Below, in pieces: positions 57,475 through 64,000 of a stretch of DNA of 64,000 nt; position 1 is the stretch's first letter; each line of letters opens with the position of its first letter. The position numbers and the translations under genes were made by a program. The stretch comes from Hordeum vulgare subsp. vulgare (taxonomy: Eukaryota; Streptophyta; Magnoliopsida; Poales; Poaceae). Where the stretch lies: positions 562,298,176 to 562,362,175 of the forward strand of contig NC_058521.1 of assembly GCF_904849725.1 (NCBI RefSeq), written 5' to 3'. The notes under the pieces were generated by a model. The model ran no database searches and was not told where the DNA came from. It saw only the letters and a list, made by a program, of their open reading frames with translations.

Positions 57475-59485
57475 ACCAACTTAGGCCAAAAGCCTAATCT
57501 TGGGGGACTACGTGTTTCTCACCGACTTTATATTCTTGCTCACACTTTCACTTTGATAGTCGGTGTTCACACCTTGCCACTGTATCATCCATGCTAGTTT
57601 ATTTCTTTTTCTCGCTTTCTTCTCGTGTGTTTGTTTAGATTGAGAAAAACAAAAAAAATAGTTGTAACTTTACTTTCCATCTTGCTTAGTGGTGTTTAAA
57701 AAGAAAACCCAAAAAGATTTCTCGTTCTTCATTTGCTTGTTGGGAGCTTTCCCATGTAAATAGTTTTCTTTTTCTGTGGGTCAAGGTAGAAGACCATGGT
57801 TACAATGTTTAGTGGCTCTCGTATGCATATCTGTTTATCCGTCAAAGAGCCATATTACTTTGTCTTCTCCTCTGTGTTTGCTTGCAGATTCCAGCTTAGT
57901 CCAATGCATGAACACTCTCATTATTATTCACATCATTCGGTCGTGCAAGTGAAAGGCAATAATGACGATATATGATGAAGTGACTGAGCCTGGAAAAGTT
58001 GGTATGAACTCGACGTATTTTGTTTTTGTAAATATGACTAGCTCATCGTTCCTAATTCAGCTTTGTTATGAGAGAAACATGTTTGCAATGAAAATTTAGA
58101 GATCATAGTTTCTGATGCCATGCTTAATTAGCTAGGAGCTAATAATGGTTTGTCTTGGATGCCAACATGAATTTCAAGATGATTATGATGTAGTATGATA
58201 GGATGGTATCCTCCTTTGAATGATTCAAGTGGCTTGACTTGGCGCATGTTTACGCATGTAGTTGAAACAAAAACAACATAGCATCTATGATATTCATGTT
58301 TATGGTGATTTATGTCCTACTCATGCTTGCACTCAATGTTGGTTAATTTGAATGCATATTGATGACTGTTGTCGCTCTCTAGTTGGTCGCTTCCCAGTCT
58401 TTTGCTAGCCTTCACTTGTACTAAGTGGGAATACTGCTTGTGCATCCACTTCCATAAACCCAAAGTTGTTCCATATGAGTACACCATACCTACCTATATG
58501 CGGTATCTACCTGTCGTTCCAAGTAAATTTGCATGTGCCACTCTCTAAACCTTCAAGTAATAATTTGTTTTGTATGCCCGAACCGCTCATGTGGTGACAA
58601 GGGGCGGTCAGTATCTTCCATTTTAGGCGTTTTATCCTCGATACGTGTTTATTCACTATCACTCACGAGAAAGGGGCCGGTAATTGGAATGCCCAGTTCC
58701 ATGCTCAAATCAAAAATATAATTGCAAACAAAACTCCCCCTCGATTGTTGTTGGTATGGACGGCACCCGAGGATTCGGCTAGTCGTGGAGTGTGATTGAT
58801 TAGTGGTGGGGGAGTCAAAACGTTTCTTTTCTGTTTGGGAACCTCCTATAATATGTGTAGCATGGAAGATGGTGAAAACTCTTGGTCATCGCGTTGACAA
58901 TGAAAGCATGCCACCCAAAATTATTTATCTCTATCTTAAAAGCTTGAGCTCTCGCACCTGTGCAAATCAATGCTTCCCTCTGCTAAGGGCCTATCTATTT
59001 ATGTTTCTGTTGAGTCATCCTCTCCTTATAAAGGCACCAATTAGAGAGCACCTCCGTCATTTTTATTCTTTTCTATTAATTGTTATTGAGTATGACTGTG
59101 ACTGGATCTTCTTTGCCATGAATTACAATGTTTAGTCAGCCCTTGGTCTTTGAAGGTGTTCTGCATTTATGTTTTGCGGTCTTAGAAAGAGCTAGCGAGA
59201 TACCATCTGTTCATATTGATTCATGATTGTTTTGACTGAAGTGTTGACGTTTGAAACTTATCATTATTGCTCGCTAGTTGATTATGCCTTTGATATGAGT
59301 ACTCCATGAGACCTAAATGTCATTGCTTATGTGGTTAGCTTATGATCTTGCTGAAAATCTGAATATGAGTTAGACATATTTACAACAACAAGATCAAACA
59401 GAGTTCGTAAAAGTTTTTCTTTTGTCTCTTTCAGTTTGTCAACTGAATTGCTTGAGGACAAGCAAGGCTTTAAGCTTGGGGAAGT
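57475..59485 (+). other. Element D 3' non-coding region and polypurine tract
   Basis: No gene is seen over 2 kb. Notable blocks: TTAGGC...GCCTAA inverted repeat with CTTGGGGGA just after the ORF (57482-57510), and the terminal TTTAAGCTTGGGGAAGT (59469-59485), the polypurine tract directly before the 3' LTR. Confidence 0.75.
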
Positions 59486-60927
59486 TGATACGTCTCCATC
59501 GTATCTACTTTTCCAAACTTTTTGCCCTTGTTTTGGACTCTAATTTGCATGATTTGAATGGAACTAACCCGGACTGACGCTGTTTTCAGCAGAATTGCCA
59601 TGGTGTTGTTTTTGCGCAAAAATAAAAGTTCTCAGAATAACCTGGAAATTTACGAGGATTTTTGTGGAATATATAAAAAATACCTGCGCAAGAATTACTT
59701 GGAGGGACGGAGCTAAGAGCCCACAAGCCCAGGAGGCGCGGGACCCCCCTGGCCGCACGTGGCAGGCTTGTGAGGCCCTCCGGCTCCGCCCCCTCCAACT
59801 CCAGCTCTATATAGTCTCTCTCTCCCAGAAAAAATTAAGAGAGAAGAGTTCATCGCGTTTTACGATACGGAGCCACCGCCACCACCTGTTCTTCCTCTGG
59901 AGGGCAGATCTGGAGTCCGTTCTGGGCTCCGGAGAGGGGAGATCGACGTCGTCGTCATCATCAACCATCCTTCATCGCCAATTCCATGATGCTCTTCACC
60001 GTTCGTGAGTAATCTCATCGTAGGCTTCCTGGACGGTGATGGGTTGGATGAGATCTATCATGTAATCGACTTAGTTTTGATGGGGTTTGATCCCTAGTAT
60101 CCACTATGTTCTGAGATTGATGTTGCTACTACTTTGCTATGCTTAATGCTTGTCACTAGGGCCCGAGTGCCATGATTTCAGACCTGAACCTATTATGTTT
60201 TCATCAATATATGTGTGTTCTTGATCCTATCTTGCAAGTTGTAGTCACCTACTATGTGTTATGACCCGGCAACCTCGGAGTGACAATAGCCGGAACCACT
60301 CCCGGAGATGACCATAGTATGAGGAGTTCATGTATTCACTAAGTGCTAATGCTTTGTTCCGGTTCTCTATTAAAAGGAGACCTTAATATCCCTAAGTTTC
60401 CATTAGGACACCGCTGCCACGGGAGGGATGGACAATAGATGTCATGCAAGTTCTTTTCCATAAGCACGTATGACTATATACGGAATACATGCCTACATTA
60501 CATTGATGAACTGGAGCTAGTTACTAATCACCCCATGTTATAAATGATACATGATGAATGTCATCCGACATAATTATCCATCACCGATCCAATGTCTACG
60601 AGTCTTTTCCTACTGGTCCTTGCTATGTTACTTTACCGCTACTGCTGTCACTGCTGCTTCTGTTACCGCTACTGCTGTCACTGCTGCTTCTGTTACCGCT
60701 ACTGCTGTCACTGCTGCTAGTGTTACCATTGCTACTGTTGCTATCACACTACTTTGCTACTGAAACTTTGCTGCAGATACTAAGTCTTTGAGGTGTGGTT
60801 GAATTGACAACTCAACTGCTAATACTCGAGAATATTCTTTGGCTTCCCCTTGTGTCGAATCAACAAATTTGGGTTGAATACTCTACTCTCGAAAACTGTT
60901 GCGATTCCCTATACTTGTGGGTTATCA
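59486..60927 (+). repeat. 3' LTR of element D
   Basis: The LTR is 1,442 bp, TGATACGTCTCC to GGGTTATCA. Inverted arms CACAAGCC at 59722-59729 and GGCTTGTG at 59765-59772; TATATA 59808-59813; three 30-bp minisatellite copies at 60633-60722. Confidence 0.94.
60633..60722 (+). repeat. 30-bp minisatellite, three copies
   Basis: Copies at 60633-60662, 60663-60692 and 60693-60722 share TTACCGCTACTGCTGTCACT; the first two are identical. The 5' LTR has two copies (43985-44044). The array accounts for the LTR length difference. Confidence 0.93.
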
Positions 60928-61639
60928 ATCACGCGTCTCAAGGTTAGTTTCATAACCGTTCATTTATGGCCATGCCTCGAAATACCACCCTTGCAACCTA
61001 TATGACCGTAATGCATATTATAGGAATTATTGGAACAACGGGCTACTGGAGAGGAGCAAAGGTGACAGGTTGAGGAGCAAAGCCGCGATCCTGAGGAGGA
61101 TAAAAGAGACAAGGAGAGCGCAGAAATGAACGAAAGGTTCAAGCTTCTCGAGAAAAAACTAAAGGTAGAAGATTCTCTAAATTTTGGCCCATTCATTATT
61201 TGGTGACGACAATGCTAACGTGACTATACTATTATAGGCTCTTATGCAATCTCAAGGCGTTGGAAATTATGCCCCTCCTCCTCCTCCTCTAGGAGCTTAA
61301 CCCGATGGAAATGATCTTCCTCAAGATGGTTGTATCAAGATGTGAACCTCTATGTGATGTGCGCGTGTTTTGCAAGTAGTGAACTTTCACAAGTAGCGAA
61401 CTTGTGTGTCATGTGTCCTAGTATGAAACATTTGCATATATATGTGAACTGCTTTCAATTATGCCTATGTGATGTGTTACTCGATGAATTTCTAGGGAGC
61501 TAGGAGCTCCCATATTCATTTTTTATTATAGCATTTCATGCACTGCATATATATACAGAAATTGTCTTGTAGTTGTTTTCAGTTGCAGGGATCAGCTAAG
61601 AAACAACTTGTAAATAGAAGCAATGGACACGGTTCCAGG

Positions 61640-61820
61640 AGCTACACTCGGAAACGTATGTGCTACCGAGAGCCACTCTCAGAAAAGGGGTTGCCTGAGT
61701 TGAAACTATGGTTGTGCCACTCCTTTTCCGAGCGTGGCTCTCGGAAAAGGAGTCAGCTGTGCACTTTGCTACCCAGCTCATGCATGTTTTTCGAGAGTGT
61801 CTCTCGGTAAGCTAAGAGCC
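61640..61820. repeat. Palindromic subterminal-type repeats, left cluster
   Basis: Units include ACTCGGAAACG (61647), TACCGAGAGCC (61665), TTTTCCGAGCGTGGCTCTCGG (61723-61743) and TTTTTCGAGAGTGTCTCTCGG (61790-61810). They resemble the GCCGAGTG...CACTCGGC subterminal repeats of grass CACTA elements in layout. Confidence 0.7.
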
Positions 61821-61875
61821 CCTATTCTTTTTCTTTTGTTTTTTCATCTAGCTAGATCAAACATGCACGCATAGA

Positions 61876-62000
61876 TATCTCCATCAATTTGAATACATAT
61901 CCAACAGTATATGCATATATCCATCAAATGCATACATAAGTATCCAACAATATATAGATATTTCCACCAAGTGGATACATATATATCCAACAAATTCAGA
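61876..62000. repeat. Degenerate tandem repeat of 40-43 bp, three copies
   Basis: Three copies of a T(C/T)TCCA(T/C)CAA...ATACATA...TATCCAACA pattern with several differences each. AT-rich, non-coding. Confidence 0.6.
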
Positions 62001-62860
62001 GCCAAAAGCAAGTTCACTAGTGCAAATAGGTAAACATAAGGTCCATGACCTCCACCGGTATGAACATAGCATGTAAGTGCATCAAGTTGGGATCCATGAG
62101 CTCCATCGTTCACATTTTATTAAAACATTTGCAAAATAATCACGAAACATATTTCATCAGTTATATAAAAGGAATAACAAAGTGAGACAACAATAGAAAA
62201 GAAATAACACTTATCCCAATGTATATTAACCATGCATAAGATATCATCAACTCCAAAATAACGACAAACTGGATGAAGATTATCATATTCTTCATGCCAC
62301 CAAACCAAGTCTGACATCCACCCTTGCTTACTCCATCACCACGTTTGCGTTGCACCGTAGTTGTGAGCAATGATACTCAAACGAATCGTACATTTTCAGG
62401 ACGACTCGCTTTGAGCAAGAATTAGGAGTAATGATCCTATGGTTGCTCCCTAGTTGGAAACCCTTTATAGTCGGTATTGCTCTAATCGTTCACCTGTTCA
62501 CGATATTTCTCCCACGAATCGTACACTACAGGAGACCTCCCTCTACACACCACATACTACCTCATCTATCAATAGAAGAATATGATTTGAACAAGCATAA
62601 CACGAGAAGCAACAAAAGTTTAGAAGAGCACAAACAAAACATAGCCAACATAAGCATTAATGATTTTATTTAAGTTATACTCCGAGACTGCACATCAACA
62701 AATTACATTTAATACACTTCTCCTAAAGTTAGGTTATCGGTAGCACGTTCATCTAACATGCATCTAGCATTCATCTAACATTTCATCCAACATGTAGCAT
62801 TTCATAACAGCTAACATATATATCTAGCATTCATCCAAGCGCACCAAAAAATGATGGCAC

Positions 62861-62989
62861 CGTCCGGAGGGGGTGGGGGTGCCGGCGGGGAGGGGAGGGT
62901 GTCGGGAAGGGAGGGGAGGGCGCCGGGCGAGGAGGGGAGGGAGGGAGTTCGTTGGGCAGGGAGGGGGGAGGGGAGGTCGCCGGTCAGTT
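62861..62989 (+). repeat. G-rich low-complexity tract
   Basis: Many runs of three to six G separated by A or C (GGGGAGGGGAGGG type) on the plus strand; G-quadruplex potential. It codes for nothing recognisable. Confidence 0.8.
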
Positions 62990-63049
62990 GAAAATGGAAC
63001 AAAAGTGAGAAAAGCTCGACGGAGAAGAAACTTAAGTATCCCGCATACC

Positions 63050-63250
63050 TTTATCGAGAGTCTGTCGGTGCGAAACTCGGAAAAGGCTAAACCCTAAATC
63101 TTGTGTCCACATTTTTCGAGGGGTGCTCTCGGTAAAGATAAAACCCTACATCTAGGATTCACCTTGTTCTGAGTGTTGCTCTCGGTAAAGAGTCAACCCT
63201 GGATCACCTTGTGCCGAGGGCATTGCCGAGAGCTGCTCTCGGAAAAAACA
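63050..63250. repeat. Palindromic subterminal-type repeats, right cluster
   Basis: AACTCGGAAAAGG (63063), TTTTTCGAGGGGTGCTCTCGG (63113), GTTGCTCTCGGTAAAG (63172) and TGCCGAGAGCTGCTCTCGG (63222-63241). Same repeat family as the left cluster, 1.2 kb away. Confidence 0.7.
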
Positions 63251-63335
63251 TAATTATATTATTTATTTTAAATATTTAGCAAATAATGCGAAACTTTTCA
63301 TGATAAATGTGACCATTGAGACCACGTGGCAAGGT

Positions 63336-63916
63336 AAGCTACGGCGGCTGGCCCGGGACATCACCTGCTGCAACAATGGTTTCATCAAACTTGTCGACCT
63401 AAGATGGTTGTGGATCATAACCACAAGACTCGCAAGGTGATCGAGGATCTCGACAGCGTAGACATCATCTATGATTCAGACCTGCTCCTCTAGGACGACG
63501 ATGCATCTGCCAAACATGCTTCGATGAGTGGTGGCTGGAAGATCCGGACGTGCTACCGGCATACTTCCTGGGACTACTGGCGCGAGGGGCACACCGTCGA
63601 TATCGATGAAATCTCGATCAACAACCCTTATCACTTTATGTCGTTCTCATGGCTGAGGGACGCTAAAGCTGGGAGATCGACACTAAGGAACTTGTATACC
63701 GCTTTCCCGAACCTGGGCATTGGCGGCGAAGACGATATTGTTTACCACATGTCTAAGGTGATATATGATGCCAAGAACGTGTGGATGGTCAGTGTTAATC
63801 TTGGAAAGAAGACATTGGATGTGGTTGTTCCAGTTTCTTCCGAGAGAGTCGGTTATTACAAACCGGACTTCCTCGCTTGTGGATTCTCTGAATATCTGAA
63901 TGCGACTCCAACGTAA
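63336..63916 (+). pseudogene. DUF1618-like gene fragment, C-terminal part (broken)
   Basis: The first piece, from 63336, reads KLRRLARDITCCNNGFIKLV. The frame then shifts near 63400, continuing as MVVDHNHKTRKVIEDLDSVD from 63404. A TAG stop at 63491-63493 precedes an open stretch from 63524 (MSGGWKIRTCYRHTSWDYWR) to TAA 63914-63916. Trp-rich spacing, WREGHTVDIDEI, LYTAFPNLGIGGEDDIVYHM and a C-terminal GFSEYLNATPT fit the DUF1618 family, large in grasses and of unknown function (recognised by pattern). About 190 of the usual 400 or so codons are present, so the 5' half is missing. It adjoins CACTA repeats and may be a captured fragment. An alternative is the eroded 3' end of a local gene. Confidence 0.62.
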
Positions 63917-64000
63917 ATTTATTTTCTTTGATCAGGTTTGCCTAGAGCTGTTCGGTGAACCTCTGAACAAGAGGAAGATTTCCTGTTAAAATAGTACTGT
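63917..64000 (+). other. Downstream edge, nothing recognised
   Basis: Eighty-four bases after the DUF1618-like stop. A TTTCTTTGATCAG at 63926-63938 could be a splice acceptor but no matching donor at a plausible distance was found. Confidence 0.4.

Larger units (their letters stand above)
42833..60927 (+). mobile_element. Element D: Athila-like Gypsy element with gag, protease and extra ORF, no RT/integrase
   Basis: The element has a 5' LTR (42833-44249), tRNA-Asp primer site (44261-44275), gag (44329-45969, continuing at 54579), protease ending at 55667, an LTR-like segment (about 55890-56120), an intact 340-codon ORF (56452-57474), a non-coding region with polypurine tract and a 3' LTR (59486-60927). 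RT, RNase H and integrase are absent. Copia-3 accounts for 45970-54573. The primer type and the extra ATHILA-ORF1-like ORF place it in the Athila lineage. It is non-autonomous. Confidence 0.87.
42828..60932 (+). repeat. ATCAC target-site duplication flanking element D
   Basis: ATCAC is at 42828-42832 immediately before TAATACG and at 60928-60932 after TTATCA. Removal restores a phase-0 exon of CACTA-2. Confidence 0.92.
42807..61300 (+). pseudogene. CACTA-2 transposon ORF, 3' exons (broken)
   Basis: Exon a is 42807-42832 plus 60933-60942 (36 nt once element D is removed). Intron 60943-61023 (GT...TATAG). Exon b 61024-61164 (ELLEQRATGEEQR, then a TGA stop, then a Glu/Arg-rich coiled coil ending FKLLEKKLK). 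Intron 61165-61237. Exon c 61238-61300, with ALMQSQGVGNYAPPPPPLGA and a TAA. All three exons are phase 0, which supports the model. A charged helix followed by a short Pro-rich tail resembles the C terminus of plant Ptta/En/Spm (CACTA) proteins. It is inactivated by the TGA and by element D. Confidence 0.68.
42748..63260 (+). mobile_element. CACTA-2: CACTA-type element, interrupted by element D
   Basis: The element consists of intron and exon sequence at 42748-42832 and, after element D, the rest of the ORF end at 60933-61300. Palindromic subterminal-type repeats (CCGAGAGC...GCTCTCGG) follow at 61640-61820 and 63050-63250. CACTA-1 lies within the intron before exon 42807. The right terminus is not defined: no clear ...TAGTG end was found, so the 63260 limit is set by the last repeats. 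Confidence 0.6.
61301..63335 (+). other. CACTA-2 3' region with palindromic repeats, no gene
   Basis: No credible gene. Contents: CCGAGAGC/GCTCTCGG palindromic repeats (61640-61820 and 63050-63250), a degenerate 40-43 bp tandem repeat (61876-62000), AT-rich sequence, and a G-rich tract (62861-62989). Confidence 0.65.

Noticed and set aside
60551..60791. Two hydrophobic repeat frames (TAVTAAS and LLLSLLL)
   Set aside because: Translations of the 30-bp LTR minisatellite in two frames.
61613..61810. Frames across the CCGAGAGC palindromes
   Set aside because: Repeat-derived and present on both strands; no domain.
1..64000. tRNA, rRNA or small RNA genes
   Set aside because: The only tRNA-like matches are the short primer-binding sites of retroelements; no cloverleaf or rRNA sequence was recognised by reading.

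Overview
The window is intergenic DNA from a large, repeat-rich grass genome, almost certainly a Triticeae species (wheat, Aegilops, barley or rye group). The main reason is the long terminal repeats (LTRs): three BARE/Angela/WIS-type Copia elements begin TGTTGGAA(A/T)TATGCCCTAGAGG, one 4.1 kb solo LTR begins TGTCACGCCCAAGATGCGACC as in the Triticeae Sukkula family, and several Gypsy LTRs begin TGATACGTCTCCA. No intact host gene is visible. The only host-like sequence is a broken 3' fragment of a DUF1618-like gene at the right edge.

Layout. Positions 1-37870 are one minus-strand Ty3/Gypsy element of the Tat type (Gypsy-1: gag, protease, RT, RNase H, a second archaeal-type RNase H, integrase). 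Its 5' LTR is at 37361-37870 and its 3' end is off the left edge. Three later insertions cut it into four pieces: element A (4255-19498, a plus-strand Gypsy-like element with one gag-like ORF), a Sukkula solo LTR (19635-23762) and a second LTR of element A's family (26030-36346). Element A's 3' LTR is itself interrupted by Copia-1 (10476-19375), and the second LTR by Copia-2 (26300-35104). Gypsy-1 lies in the leader of another minus-strand element (Gypsy-2, LTR from 39878), which abuts a CACTA DNA transposon (CACTA-1, 3' terminus at 42747). CACTA-1 sits in an intron of another CACTA (CACTA-2). An exon of CACTA-2 holds element D (42833-60927), an Athila-like Gypsy element interrupted by minus-strand Copia-3 (45970-54573). 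The right end (61301-64000) holds CACTA-2 3' sequence, palindromic subterminal repeats and the DUF1618-like fragment.

Seven of these insertions are supported by perfect 5-bp target-site duplications read directly: AAGGT, AAACT, GTATC, TGGTG, GGGAC, ATCAC and GTTAG. The order of events can therefore be reconstructed. All retroelement polyproteins are broken by stops, frameshifts or deletions. The one long uninterrupted element ORF is a 340-residue ATHILA-ORF1-like protein in element D (56452-57474). It lies just downstream of a diverged internal copy of the element's own LTR promoter segment. That arrangement, a stem-loop shared by the Gypsy LTRs, and a primer-binding-site copy absorbed into element A's LTR are the most interesting observations.

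Family names, splice sites and gene-family calls come from reading motifs by eye. No search or alignment was run.
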